Of a stretch of 64,000 bases of DNA, positions 10,793-19,162 are shown piece after piece. The translations under genes were made by a program, and so were the position numbers. This stretch comes from Desulfosporosinus hippei DSM 8344 (GTDB lineage Bacteria; Bacillota; Desulfitobacteriia; Desulfitobacteriales; Desulfitobacteriaceae): NCBI RefSeq assembly GCF_900100785.1, contig NZ_FNCP01000013.1:62001-126000 (forward strand). The letters run 5' to 3'. Below the pieces are notes generated by a model. That model was not told the DNA's origin. It searched no databases and worked only from the letters and a program-made list of their open reading frames with translations. Position 1 is the stretch's first letter, and each line of letters starts with the position of its first letter.

Positions 10793-10900
10793 CTAAAACA
10801 GAACCCGTTACTTAAAGTATAGAAGTGGTTTTTTCCGTTTCACATATACGAGGGTCGTGATAAAAGTATAGTTTATAGCCTTAGCAAAAATATCCGTAAT

Positions 10901-11758
10901 TTAACTAGCAAACTCAACGAACGAAGGTAACCTCAAATATCCTGCCTTTGTAATGGATCTAAACTTAACCTTACACTTCAAAGCCTCATTAACTATCGGG
11001 AAGTGGACATAATCATTGACTTCTTGAAAACCTACTATTTTAGCATAATTATTGACCACCCTCCGAGCTTTAACTGGAACACCAAGTTCCATGACACCTG
11101 CTAAATTACCGTTAGGAAACCGTAGTAGCAAACCGAACTCAGACTTCCTAAACCCAGCAATTTCAACCGTTGTAAATTGGTAGTTTACAACTTTCAGCCA
11201 ATTTTTCGACCGTTTTCCGACTTCATAGGTTGAATCTTTCTTTTTCAGGACAATTCCTTCAAGTTGTTGTTGCCTGACCAAATCAAATAGTGCCTTACCA
11301 TTACCCTCGATAGGTAGGACTTTAGTGATCTGTGGTAAATCCTTGGGCAGTATCGCCTCAAGAATTTCCTTTCGATCTGACAGAGGTAGGTGGCTTACCT
11401 TCTTGCCCTTATCATAGATCACATCAAACGCACAGAACGTGACTGGCTTGACCCTAGATATGGTAGGTATTCGCCTTGGACTGCCAACTTGAAACCGACT
11501 CATCAATTCCTCAAAATCAGGCTTACCATCTTTATCAGAAATAATAATCTCACCATCGAGGATCGTGCCTTTAGGAATTTGACGGGTAACTAGTTCAGGA
11601 AAACGCGCTGTTACTTCATTTTTATGTCGGGTATAAAAGTTAAACCCACTCATGGTGGAGTAGAGAAATCGTATCCCATCTAACTTTAATTCGCTATACC
11701 AGTCTTTATCATCGAAAGGGGTATCTACCTTGTGTAGAAGCATAGGGCTAATAAACAT
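10901..11758 (-). CDS. ATP-dependent DNA ligase (LigD ligase-domain type)
   Basis: 285 residues. The adenylation motif I is ELKLDGIR with nucleophile Lys25; motif III LDGEIII follows near residue 67, and QQLEGIVLKKKDSTYEVGKR plus NWLKV provide motifs IV and V. A C-terminal OB-like part follows. It seals nicks or ends after AMP transfer. It lacks the polymerase and phosphoesterase domains of full LigD, so it is a stand-alone ligase; no Ku gene is visible in the window. The ATG is preceded by GAGGTGAG. It is divergent from the Y-family polymerase at 11943, making a small repair pair. Such ligases occur on phages and plasmids as well as chromosomes. Confidence 0.9.
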   Translation of the reverse strand: MFISPMLLHKVDTPFDDKDWYSELKLDGIRFLYSTMSGFNFYTRHKNEVTARFPELVTRQIPKGTILDGEIIISDKDGKPDFEELMSRFQVGSPRRIPTISRVKPVTFCAFDVIYDKGKKVSHLPLSDRKEILEAILPKDLPQITKVLPIEGNGKALFDLVRQQQLEGIVLKKKDSTYEVGKRSKNWLKVVNYQFTTVEIAGFRKSEFGLLLRFPNGNLAGVMELGVPVKARRVVNNYAKIVGFQEVNDYVHFPIVNEALKCKVKFRSITKAGYLRLPSFVEFAS

Positions 11759-11883
11759 AATCTCACCTCGTAGTACAAGTCTAACATGGGAAAAGCTTAC
11801 AGTCAGGTGGAAACTGTTGGGTAAACAAACTTAAGTAATTTGAGATTGTATTTCTGTTTCCTATATTTGGACAGTCGGTCGGC

Positions 11884-11927
11884 TTTACGTGGAACGTTAG
11901 TTTTTGTATAATAGAACAAACGTTCTA
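11884..11927 (+). promoter_or_regulatory. Promoter overlapped by SOS (LexA/DinR) box for the Y-family polymerase
   Basis: The -35-like TTTACG (11884-11889) and a perfect TATAAT (11907-11912) are separated by 17 nt. Directly downstream, TAGAACAAACGTTCTA (11912-11927) is a perfect palindrome containing GAAC-N4-GTTC, the Bacillota LexA/DinR operator core. The position overlaps the -10 and the transcription start, as expected for repression. Confidence 0.85.
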
Positions 11928-11942
11928 TTAAGGGGTAAAGCT

Positions 11943-13196
11943 ATGAGCAAACGAATTATATTTCATATAGATGCAAACTCTGCGTACTTATCCTGGGAGG
12001 CTGTCCACAGGCTTCAACATGGTGACCCATTAGACTTAAGAACTGTACCCTCTGTGATCGGTGGCGATCCAGTGACTAGGCATGGGATCGTATTGACTAA
12101 ATCGATTCCTGCAAAAAAGTATAACATCGAAACAGGTGAGAGTATTCTAAGTGCCAGTGCCAAATGCCCTGAATTGATTATAGTTCGACCAAATTATTCT
12201 TTATATATGCAATGCTCTAAAGCTTTTGGTGATATTCTTTGTGAGTATTCACCTTTAATCGAGCAGTATTCAATCGATGAGTATTTTGTGGATTTCTCGA
12301 ACATGGGGCGTCTCTATAAAGACCCCGTTGAAGTTGCTTACATAATTAAAGATCGAATTAAAAATGAGTTGGGATTTACTGTAAATGTAGGTGTTAGCAC
12401 GAACAAAATCTTGGCTAAGATGGCATCAGAATTGAAGAAACCAGATATGGTTCACACAATTTTTCCAGACGAGATTCCAGATAAAATGTGGGTTCTGCCT
12501 ATCGAGGAACTATTCATGGTTGGACGGGCAACTGCGAAGAAGTTAAGGAGCAGATCAATTAATACTATAGGTGATCTGGCTAATTATGACCCTAAGCTTA
12601 TTAAGCTTTTTCTAAAGAGTCATGGTACGTTGGTTTGGAATTATGCCAATGGTTATGAGGCAAGTCCAGTCCGTGAGAATCGTCGACCTATGATTAAAGG
12701 CATTGGCAATTCCACAACCATATCTTTTGATGTTGAGGATAGAAGGACAGCGCATTTGGTTTTGTTGTCGTTGACGGAGACCGTCGCCACTAGATTACGG
12801 CAATCAGGTTATTGTGCGAGGTTGGTATCTGTTTCCTTAAGAACAAACGAATTTTACAACTGCTCTCACCAAAGGAAAATATACTCCGCGATTGATTGTA
12901 CAAACGCAATACATGAAATTGCTTGCGAATTGTTTGACGAACTATGGAAAGGTCAACCTGTTAGACATCTTGGAGTAAGGGTTTCCGAACTATGCGAGAA
13001 TGATTTTCAACAGATAGCACTTTTTGAGAAGAACTATGAGAAGCAGAGAACAGTTGATCGAACGGTAGATTCGATACGTAAGAGGTTTGGTAATGGTTCA
13101 GTATTTAGATCATCCTTTTTGAATAGCGGAGTTCGTTTTAGTAGTGGCGGGACAATGGATGATGAGGAATATCCAATGATGTCTAGCTTATTGTAA
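11943..13196 (+). CDS. Y-family DNA polymerase (DinB/UmuC type), SOS-controlled
   Basis: 417 residues from ATG 11943 (AAGGGG upstream). It has the Y-family catalytic set: Asp10 in FHIDANSAYLSW and the SIDEYFVDF motif with Asp112/Glu113. A helix-hairpin-helix region (FMVGRATAKKLRSRSI) and a little-finger domain follow. Near the C terminus, QQIALFEK fits a beta-clamp binding peptide. These enzymes copy across lesions with low fidelity. The SOS box upstream shows DNA-damage induction. It diverges from the ligase gene. The sequence looks like the plasmid/phage-associated DinB-like polymerases of Clostridia rather than the standard chromosomal DinB; that distinction is an inference. Confidence 0.9.
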   Translation: MSKRIIFHIDANSAYLSWEAVHRLQHGDPLDLRTVPSVIGGDPVTRHGIVLTKSIPAKKYNIETGESILSASAKCPELIIVRPNYSLYMQCSKAFGDILCEYSPLIEQYSIDEYFVDFSNMGRLYKDPVEVAYIIKDRIKNELGFTVNVGVSTNKILAKMASELKKPDMVHTIFPDEIPDKMWVLPIEELFMVGRATAKKLRSRSINTIGDLANYDPKLIKLFLKSHGTLVWNYANGYEASPVRENRRPMIKGIGNSTTISFDVEDRRTAHLVLLSLTETVATRLRQSGYCARLVSVSLRTNEFYNCSHQRKIYSAIDCTNAIHEIACELFDELWKGQPVRHLGVRVSELCENDFQQIALFEKNYEKQRTVDRTVDSIRKRFGNGSVFRSSFLNSGVRFSSGGTMDDEEYPMMSSLL

Positions 13197-13265
13197 AAAA
13201 ATGACTTACTATAAGGTCAGTACAATTGCTAGTTTCTACTTCACAATTTATTTCAAACAGAACAC

Positions 13266-13287
13266 GCTCTTTGTAGAGCTTTTTTTG
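13266..13287 (+). terminator. Intrinsic terminator after the polymerase gene
   Basis: A GCTCT/AGAGC stem with a TTGT loop followed by seven or more T, about 70 nt after the polymerase stop. Confidence 0.6.
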
Positions 13288-13418
13288 TTCTTTGTTTGTG
13301 TTTTCGCCATATTTCGCCGTCAATCTGGAATATAGTTGTCTTTAAGGATTAATGGATAATTTGAATAAAGTGGGCGTTCATTAGGATTAGTATCGACCTT
13401 TCAGCAGTACCTCGAAAA

Positions 13419-13586
13419 ATGCGAAGGGCAACGGCGACTCTTACCTATGAACAAATGAAACGGATCATTGGAGATAAACTACCAAGGTCAGCTTGTAAAT
13501 ATTCTGCATGGGGGGAGAATGGAGGACATTATTATGCTGATACCTTGTTAGAAGTTGGTTGGAGGGTGGTACATGATGTTTTATAA
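13419..13586 (+). CDS. 55-codon ORF resembling a DUF7662-type domain, possibly a remnant
   Basis: Frame from ATG 13419 to TAA 13584. The product has the pattern LTYEQMKRIIGDKLPRSACK, then a YSAW core, HYYADTLLEVGWRVV and the end. This recalls short domains with a conserved 'LP.SA..Y..WW' and 'W...GW.V' pattern (DUF7662-like). There is no clear ribosome binding site, so it may be the end of a broken gene. Upstream from 13288 nothing else is recognisable. Confidence 0.4.
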   Translation: MRRATATLTYEQMKRIIGDKLPRSACKYSAWGENGGHYYADTLLEVGWRVVHDVL

Positions 13587-13660
13587 TGCATTTATACTGT
13601 GTGTAGAAACACTTTAGATAAGAATTATCTTGGTATTTCGGGAAGAAAGAATGTGATTCT

Positions 13661-15676
13661 ATGGAATTATTGTACATATGGGTAAAAAAATACGGATGTT
13701 TTGATAATGCAGGATTTAATTTTAACCCAAAACATAGGTTCGTATTTAAAAATGAAACACTGATCTTGAAATATTACCAAAATAAAAATACTACTGATGA
13801 TTTCTTCAGTAATGAGGAAAATAAAAACACTAGAAAAGGTAAGATACTAAACATTAATGCAATTGTTGGAGGTAATGGATCAGGTAAAACTACACTCCTA
13901 GAAATTATTTTTAGTAATCTCGTTTACGGTGAGGGGGGAATAAAGACTGAATCAATATTCGTTTTCAATAATAATAATCGAATGAAAGTCTATTACTACA
14001 AATTAGCAAATGAAAGACCACAAAAAATATATCTAGAATCAGATGGGGATTATTTAGAATTATTTGATTTATATTCGTCTAATGAAATAAGAAATGAATT
14101 GAGTGAACAAGATGTTAATCGATTTATAAAAGAATTAGAAGATACTTGCTTTATTTATTTATCCAATACATTTGATAATAGATATTATGACTACGTAAAA
14201 ATGGGCAATATAAGCGATTTGTCTACAATTGGCTTACTAAAAAGCAATTCTAATTTTAATATGGAAATGGGAATTAATGAAAGCAGATATGATATAAATA
14301 AAGCATACTTTTATGCTGAGTTCAATAAACAAATTAATTTTATTACAAAATATAAGGATCAGTACTACCAGTATATTCCGTTTGAATTACCGAGACGGGT
14401 TATTGTTTACTTTAAAAGTTTGGATATTCTTCAAAATGAAATTCTTAAAAGAATTGACAATACAAAAATAAATGAAAAACTAGAATCTCTATTTAATAAG
14501 TTTAATAATTTAAGCCACAAAGATAATTTTAAATATAACATTGCAAGAAGATTGTTAACAATGCTTTTGAATGATTTCCTTAATGAACCTAACGGGTATA
14601 GAAAAACTAATATATTAGACATTGAAGTAGAAAGTGCATTAAAATACACAAATTTTAAAAAAGATATTTGGGAGTTTACGGGTGAACTATTTAAGAGAAT
14701 TCAAAAAAACCTAGTAAAGAATAACTTCGTTGATAGATATTTAGAATTTATGGTTTGGATTGATAAACATATTGATGAGATAGGTGACTTTAAGAACATC
14801 TACGAGGGAAATTATTTTGAAATACCAACTTTTGTAGAAGATAGCAAAGATAGCATTGGTATACAGGAATTCTTTTCTCATTATCAAAAAACAGCTGGAA
14901 TTATTGATTACTTGAATTTCTCTTGGGGATTAAGCACTGGTGAAAATACGCTACTCAGTTTGTTTTCAAGACTATTTTCTATTACCCAAAGATTACCCCA
15001 GGGGGGAAATTATTTAATAGGGAATGGAAATACTCAATTTCAAAATAAATTCTATAAAAAAGCAATAATATTAATTGATGAAGCCGACTTAACCCTTCAT
15101 CCAGAATGGCAACAAAAGTATATAAAATCTTTTGTTGATTTTATAGAAGATATTTATCAAGAATGTGAGACTCAGATTATTATTACAACTCATTCTCCGA
15201 TCATTCTATCCGATATACCTAAAAATAACGTTATTTTTCTTAAAGCCAAAAATAAACAAGTTAATGAAGAAGATGATGATAACATCAGGCATTCCGAAAC
15301 ATTCGGTTCCAATGTTACTACACTTTTTTATGATTCATTTTTTATGAAAAAAGGAAGTATAGGTCAGTTCGCCAAAGAGAAAATTAATTATGTAATAAAA
15401 CGGATCAATAATATCGATACGGATATTGAATTAGAGGATTCTGAATTTGTATTCTTATCAAACGTTACCGAGTTAAGGGAATTGAGAAAAATAATACAAA
15501 ATATCGGAGATGATGTTTTGAAAAATAAACTTAATCAAATATTAAACTACAAATTGGAATTATTAGAGGAAAAACTTGATGACCTTAAAGATATTAAAAC
15601 GAGAATAAATGATATTGATGAACAGATTAAAAGATTAGAAGAAAGGAAAAAACTTTTAAATGGTGAAAACTTATGA
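13661..15676 (+). CDS. Septu-like AAA ATPase (PtuA-like)
   Basis: 671 residues. Walker A GGNGSGKT at about 70-77, an ABC-type signature region LSTGENTLLSLFSR, Walker B ILIDEADLTLHPEWQ and the downstream TTHSPIILSD switch mark an SMC/ABC-like AAA ATPase. A charged coiled coil ends the protein. The next gene encodes an HNH nuclease and overlaps by 4 nt (ATGA), the hallmark layout of Septu (PtuA-PtuB) and of ATPase-HNH retron effectors. In such systems the ATPase regulates the nuclease. No reverse transcriptase is present, so Septu is the better fit, though this protein is longer than many PtuA proteins. GGAAGAAAG precedes the ATG. The region is very AT-rich. Confidence 0.8.
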   Translation: MELLYIWVKKYGCFDNAGFNFNPKHRFVFKNETLILKYYQNKNTTDDFFSNEENKNTRKGKILNINAIVGGNGSGKTTLLEIIFSNLVYGEGGIKTESIFVFNNNNRMKVYYYKLANERPQKIYLESDGDYLELFDLYSSNEIRNELSEQDVNRFIKELEDTCFIYLSNTFDNRYYDYVKMGNISDLSTIGLLKSNSNFNMEMGINESRYDINKAYFYAEFNKQINFITKYKDQYYQYIPFELPRRVIVYFKSLDILQNEILKRIDNTKINEKLESLFNKFNNLSHKDNFKYNIARRLLTMLLNDFLNEPNGYRKTNILDIEVESALKYTNFKKDIWEFTGELFKRIQKNLVKNNFVDRYLEFMVWIDKHIDEIGDFKNIYEGNYFEIPTFVEDSKDSIGIQEFFSHYQKTAGIIDYLNFSWGLSTGENTLLSLFSRLFSITQRLPQGGNYLIGNGNTQFQNKFYKKAIILIDEADLTLHPEWQQKYIKSFVDFIEDIYQECETQIIITTHSPIILSDIPKNNVIFLKAKNKQVNEEDDDNIRHSETFGSNVTTLFYDSFFMKKGSIGQFAKEKINYVIKRINNIDTDIELEDSEFVFLSNVTELRELRKIIQNIGDDVLKNKLNQILNYKLELLEEKLDDLKDIKTRINDIDEQIKRLEERKKLLNGENL

Positions 15677-16578
15677 TTCCTATAATTATAAATGACGTAA
15701 AGTTAAAACAAATCAAAAGAGATTTCAAAAATATGGTTAAAATCGGAAAGGATTCAAATAAAGAAAGCATCATTATTAATAATGAATTAGATAAGCTTAA
15801 AATAAAAGAAAGGTTTGACGATATAATTTTAGCAGACTTTGAAGTTTTATTAAAAATAAAGACGACTCTCGATACAAATAAATACGTATTTGACGCTTAC
15901 GAAGGTAAAGATAGTGGAAAAAGTTATGTTAGGAATTCTATCTTTAATAACCTGTATAAAGCTTATGGTAAGCTAGATAATAATTGGTTGATTAAAGAAT
16001 TAGGTATAACGGTTTGTCCCTATTGTAATCGAGAATTTATTAATAATCGTGGCAAGTCTACATCGGCACAGTTAGACCATTTTTTCCCTAGAAGTAAATA
16101 TCCGTTATTTTCAGTAAGTCTATTTAATTTAATACCATCTTGTTATGCATGTAATCATATAAAACATTCGAATGCCATTTCTATATCACCGTATAATAAA
16201 AATTTTGATTTTAATAGTGCTCTTAAATTTTCATATACGCCACTTTCCGCTGACTATTTGAATGACCATAAACAACTAAAAGTAGATATAAATATAAAGC
16301 AGAACACTATTAAGAAAAACATAGATATTATGAGAATTGATAAGGCATATGAATTACATTCAGACTATGTTCAAGAACTAATAAAAAAATCAAAAGTTTA
16401 CAATAAGGTTCAAATTCAGGAGTATCTCAGAGAGTATCCAGGGTTATTCTCATCTAAAGAAGAAATATTAAGAATAGTATTCGGAAACTACATACAAGAA
16501 AAGGACTTTGCAAGACGACCACTTGCAAAATTAACAGTAGATATTTTAGAAGAACTCTGTGTTGATTTGAAGTGCTAA
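15673..16578 (+). CDS. HNH endonuclease (PtuB-like)
   Basis: 301 residues. The HNH core is clear: CPYCNREFI, then QLDHFFPRSKYPLFSVSLFN, then IPSCYACNHIKHSN, giving a zinc-bound CxxC/CxxC frame with the DH metal-site pair. The start ATG overlaps the ATPase stop (ATGA), so translation is coupled. In Septu the HNH protein is the nuclease effector kept in check by the ATPase. All catalytic residues I can recognise are present. The structured repeat at 16598-16739 follows 20 nt after the stop. Confidence 0.85.
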   Translation: MIPIIINDVKLKQIKRDFKNMVKIGKDSNKESIIINNELDKLKIKERFDDIILADFEVLLKIKTTLDTNKYVFDAYEGKDSGKSYVRNSIFNNLYKAYGKLDNNWLIKELGITVCPYCNREFINNRGKSTSAQLDHFFPRSKYPLFSVSLFNLIPSCYACNHIKHSNAISISPYNKNFDFNSALKFSYTPLSADYLNDHKQLKVDINIKQNTIKKNIDIMRIDKAYELHSDYVQELIKKSKVYNKVQIQEYLREYPGLFSSKEEILRIVFGNYIQEKDFARRPLAKLTVDILEELCVDLKC

Positions 16579-16597
16579 AACGAGTTGAAGTGGGTTA

Positions 16598-16739
16598 AAC
16601 CTGACATTGGACTCCTCTAATGTGCTTCAATGGGTCGAGGGGGGTGGCTCAAATTGAAGACAGCCTTTTGTGTAAGCCTCACTCCCATTGGGTAGCACAT
16701 CCCTACCTATGTCATGTTTAAATATCGGGTCTATAACGA
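16598..16739 (+). repeat. Structured repeat, copy B
   Basis: Order: CTGACATTGG, GTGCTTCAATGGGTCGAGG, GTGGCTCA, TAAGCCTCAC, GGGTAGCACATCCC, TATGTCATG, GGGTCTATAACGA. The ends can pair (CTGACAT...TGTGC with GCACAT...ATGTCATG) and the inner GTGGCT pairs with AGCCTCAC, giving a long stem with an internal hairpin. It matches the copies at 8848-8960 and 23222-23373, with base changes that largely keep the pairing. Confidence 0.6.
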
Positions 16740-17122
16740 GGGCTTGAAAACGGGGTGGCTCACTTATCTCGTGAGCCTGGCTTTACTTCGCTGACACAGT
16801 GGATCTTAGAACGAAATATCAACTAATGAGAATATTCCTAAAATTAATCCCCTTCGGTGAGGCCGTAATTGTCTGTCAGAATAATAGCTGATCTACAGAT
16901 ATAGAACGAAAAAGATCTGGATAGTCCCTACTTCTTTGCTCATAGTGAATGAAATAAGGAACGCCAAAGAAAATACATCTGGACGTTCCCATTTATTATC
17001 TATATACAATAGGGGTAGAGCGGAACTAGTTAATTGTTGTAAGTACCTTCGGTTGCGTATAGAATATAATTGTTAATCATATGGGATACTTCCCAACCAC
17101 CAGGTTCTTGCCTGGTGTTTTT
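16740..17122. other. Gene-free spacer
   Basis: No coding frame recognised. It holds a CTCAC...GTGAG hairpin near 16759-16775, GGAACG...CGTTCC inverted repeats around 16960-16990, and the terminator listed next. Confidence 0.5.
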
Positions 17123-17124
17123 TT
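17098..17124 (+). terminator. Intrinsic terminator (+ strand)
   Basis: CACCAGG/CCTGGTG stem, 6-nt loop, then seven T. It points along the + strand although no intact + gene precedes it closely, so it may belong to the transcript that leaves the Septu-like pair. Confidence 0.65.
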
Positions 17125-17251
17125 ATAAAGTTTGTGTTCTCTTTGAGAAAACAATGCCAGAGCAAAATACCAAAAAAAACGCAATTATTACAGCAATAGA
17201 TGGAACACCGAAAGCTTTTCCTCCACCAAGGGCTATACCAATATTTTTTAT
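17123..17251 (-). CDS. Small single-pass membrane protein, possible ATA start
   Basis: On the minus strand, GGAGGTG is followed six nt later by ATA, then an open frame of 42 codons to TAA. The product reads KNIGIALGGGKAFGVPS, then a hydrophobic segment IAVIIAFFLVFCSGIVFS and a basic tail KRTQTL. In-frame GTG and TTG codons exist but lie inside the binding site. It follows the ribbon-helix-helix/TM gene on the same strand by about 40 nt and may form an operon with it. Function unknown. Confidence 0.42.
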   Translation of the reverse strand: MKNIGIALGGGKAFGVPSIAVIIAFFLVFCSGIVFSKRTQTL

Positions 17252-17293
17252 ATCTTTCACCTCCAATTCATTTCTTCCCCACCCCTATAACCG

Positions 17294-17650
17294 CTAACTA
17301 TCATTTTTAGAGAAAAATGCGACTAGTAACATTAAGCCAAGTGCAATTAGTAGCTTCGTACTTGTTCTATTAGAATATTTGTTCCCTAGACTTTCCTTGG
17401 CCTTCTCGATAGCACGATCTGCATAGTTGTATTTAGGCTTTATTACTTGCTCAGCTTCTACCTTGTCAGGGTCGTTATTTACTAACAACTGTATCCTGTC
17501 CTCATCACTGAGAGTTACAAAATTAGTTAAACATGATTCGATTATATTGCTTATGGGGATACCAGTTTCTTTAGCACATTCAACTAAGTGATCGTTAAGT
17601 CTTACACTATGTACAGATCTTAATGGATATTGTTCATTCACACTTGCCAT
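17294..17650 (-). CDS. Putative ribbon-helix-helix-like protein with C-terminal membrane anchor
   Basis: 118 residues from ATG 17650, chosen for GGGAGGG six nt upstream (a longer frame lacks a site). The N-terminal part SVHSVRLNDHLVECAKETG followed by PISNIIESCL resembles the strand-helix-helix layout of RHH/MetJ-Arc DNA-binding proteins. The C-terminal KLLIALGLMLLVAFFS is one membrane segment. A DNA-binding head tethered to the membrane is unusual. Upstream lie a good promoter and a 19-bp perfect palindrome, which would suit autoregulation. The RHH call is from pattern only. Confidence 0.55.
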   Translation of the reverse strand: MASVNEQYPLRSVHSVRLNDHLVECAKETGIPISNIIESCLTNFVTLSDEDRIQLLVNNDPDKVEAEQVIKPKYNYADRAIEKAKESLGNKYSNRTSTKLLIALGLMLLVAFFSKNDS

Positions 17651-17670
17651 ATATTTCCCTCCCGAGGAAA

Positions 17671-17699
17671 ATAATAACACAACAAGACGGTGAAGTCAA
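17671..17699 (-). promoter_or_regulatory. Promoter for the RHH-like gene
   Basis: Read on the minus strand: TTGACT, a 17-nt spacer, TATTAT, then the GGGAGGG ribosome binding site and ATG 17650. This is a near-consensus vegetative promoter. Confidence 0.75.
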
Positions 17700-17700
17700 C

Positions 17701-17739
17701 ACAATTAATGCAATTTGTAATACAAATTGCATTAATTGT
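17701..17739. promoter_or_regulatory. 19-bp perfect inverted repeat, candidate operator
   Basis: Arms ACAATTAATGCAATTTGTA and its exact complement flank a single A. It abuts the -35 box of the RHH-like gene, so it is well placed as an operator for that gene or an upstream activator site. It lacks a T-run on either side and is not a normal terminator. Confidence 0.6.
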
Positions 17740-17834
17740 TTACTTAATGATGACAAGTTATTTGCCCGCCGATTGTTTGAGTTAGCTATATAAAATCAAT
17801 AATTTTTATAGGTATAAGGATTATAGTAATAACG

Positions 17835-17879
17835 CAGAAGCCCATTCGTTCTTAACGGACGAATGGGCTTCTGATTATT
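17835..17879 (+). terminator. Strong intrinsic terminator
   Basis: A 15-bp perfect stem CAGAAGCCCATTCGT/ACGAATGGGCTTCTG with a 9-nt loop, followed by ATTATTTTTT. Confidence 0.75.
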
Positions 17880-17982
17880 TTTTAAGGTTCTTTCTTGAAA
17901 GTATTCTTCTATAACCTCATTAACCTTCTTGTTCTCTTCTTTGACCAAGTTATTGGCATACAAACACCAGAAGAAAATAAAG

Positions 17983-18016
17983 ATCATAGTCATAACTTAA
18001 CAGTATTGACTATGAT
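17983..18016. promoter_or_regulatory. Candidate res subsite for the serine recombinase
   Basis: ATCATAGTC and GACTATGAT form a perfect 9-bp inverted repeat spanning 34 bp, about 80 bp upstream of the resolvase start. Resolvase subsites are imperfect inverted repeats of about 28-34 bp placed just upstream of the gene. I could not define the other subsites. Confidence 0.4.
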
Positions 18017-18096
18017 TTTTCATGAGTGTAGAATCAAGGCATTGAGCGTAATCAAAACTAATAGTCAAAACGATGTGTAGAAATGAGGCTTAAGAT

Positions 18097-18684
18097 ATGA
18101 ATATTGGATATGCCAGGGTGTCAACTAAGAGTCAGGAAAAGGATGGTAATAGTTTAGAAGCACAAGAGAAAGCACTCCATGAATCTGGGTGCACTGTCAT
18201 ATACAAGGATAGCTACACTGGAACTAAAGCAACCAGACCAGAGTTTGATAAGCTACTTGATAAGCTAACTGAAGGAGATACCTTAGTAGTAACAAAGCTA
18301 GATAGGTTTGCCCGATCCACTATACATGGGGCTACAATAGTACAGCAGTTAATTGATAAGGGAATTAGGGTCAACATATTAAACATAGGGATCTTAGACA
18401 ATACTCCATCATCTAAACTCATGAGGAATATCTTCTTTGCATTTAGTGAGTATGAGCGTGACATGATCGTTGAGCGTACTCAGGAAGGTAGGGCTATAGC
18501 AAAGACAAAGGCAGGTTATAAAGAAGGAAGACCTAAATTATTTACCCAAACACAAATTGATATGGCACTAGACTTATTGAGAAAACACTCTTACACCCAA
18601 GTTGCTGAAATGACCAAGATAAGCAAGGCGACACTGACAAGAGAAATGAGAAAAAGAAAAGCATCATTATCTGTAGCAATCTAA
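18097..18684 (+). CDS. Serine recombinase (resolvase/invertase family)
   Basis: 195 residues, the normal size for small Tn3-resolvase/Hin-type recombinases. The catalytic N-terminal domain starts GYARVSTKSQ with nucleophile Ser9. The motifs LVVTKLDRFARS and IFFAFSEYERDMIVERT supply the active-site arginines and the E helix. The C-terminal HTH (YTQVAEMTKISKATLTREMR) binds the site. It probably resolves multimers or cointegrates of the replicon located at 24-27.5 kb. It is followed directly by a terminator, so it is monocistronic. Confidence 0.93.
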   Translation: MNIGYARVSTKSQEKDGNSLEAQEKALHESGCTVIYKDSYTGTKATRPEFDKLLDKLTEGDTLVVTKLDRFARSTIHGATIVQQLIDKGIRVNILNIGILDNTPSSKLMRNIFFAFSEYERDMIVERTQEGRAIAKTKAGYKEGRPKLFTQTQIDMALDLLRKHSYTQVAEMTKISKATLTREMRKRKASLSVAI

Positions 18685-18692
18685 TATTTTAG

Positions 18693-18718
18693 GCAAGGCG
18701 GTTAGCCTTGCTTTTATT
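18693..18718 (+). terminator. Terminator of the resolvase gene
   Basis: GCAAGGC/GCCTTGC stem with a 5-nt loop, then TTTTATT, 9 nt after the resolvase stop. Confidence 0.75.
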
Positions 18719-18800
18719 GTGAATATTGTGGTTCATAAAGTTAATAGGAGGGGAAGAATCCCTTCCTATTCTTTGGCATAGGGGAGTGGGGGGATTTAAC

Positions 18801-19016
18801 ATGACTCACACTCTTGTAAAAGGTGAGAATCTGCATACTTCTGAATTCATTAAGAAGTTACCCGATGGCTACGATTACATCGATTTAATGAACAATCATG
18901 CAATAAAAGGAACTGTTGGCGGAATTAATGGCTTTATATGTATTATTAGAAGAAAATTATTGAAATATAGAAAAATTTCAAATATTTGTATGTATTATAA
19001 AGGAATCTTTAGGTAA
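18801..19016 (+). CDS. Short hypothetical ORF, possibly a truncated gene
   Basis: 71 residues from ATG 18801 with a G-rich site (GTGGGGGG) upstream. The first about 45 residues (HTSEFIKKLPDGYDYIDLMN, then GTVGGINGFI) look protein-like. The tail is basic and tyrosine-rich, as if a longer gene were cut and read out of frame. Not recognised. It lies between the resolvase terminator and gajA. Confidence 0.33.
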   Translation: MTHTLVKGENLHTSEFIKKLPDGYDYIDLMNNHAIKGTVGGINGFICIIRRKLLKYRKISNICMYYKGIFR

Positions 19017-19162
19017 AATGTTGAATTCTAAACGATAGTGAATTTATCACATTGTTAATCCCTTAACCATATGCGAAATGAATTTATATTCATAGATTAT
19101 TAGGAAATAGTATTTAGCTATCTCCTAGTGTTGAATGTAATCAGTAATTGGAGATGAAAATT

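Larger units (their letters stand above)
10208..10900. other. 693-bp gene-free region rich in inverted repeats
   Basis: No credible coding frame. It holds a degenerate copy of the dispersed motif at 10408-10440 (listed separately), a 13-bp inverted repeat at 10685-10715 and a cluster of overlapping hairpins at 10729-10792. It lies downstream of the ligase gene on the other strand. Confidence 0.6.
17740..18096. other. Intergenic region before the resolvase gene
   Basis: Contains the terminator at 17835-17879 and a res-like inverted repeat at 17983-18016 (listed). A minus-strand frame runs through the terminator hairpin and is not credible. Confidence 0.5.

Noticed and set aside
13661-16578. 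ATPase-HNH pair read as a retron effector
   Set aside because: No reverse transcriptase or msr/msd-like RNA next to it.
17796-17993. 65-codon minus-strand frame
   Set aside because: The frame reads through the strong terminator hairpin at 17835-17873 and lacks a binding site.
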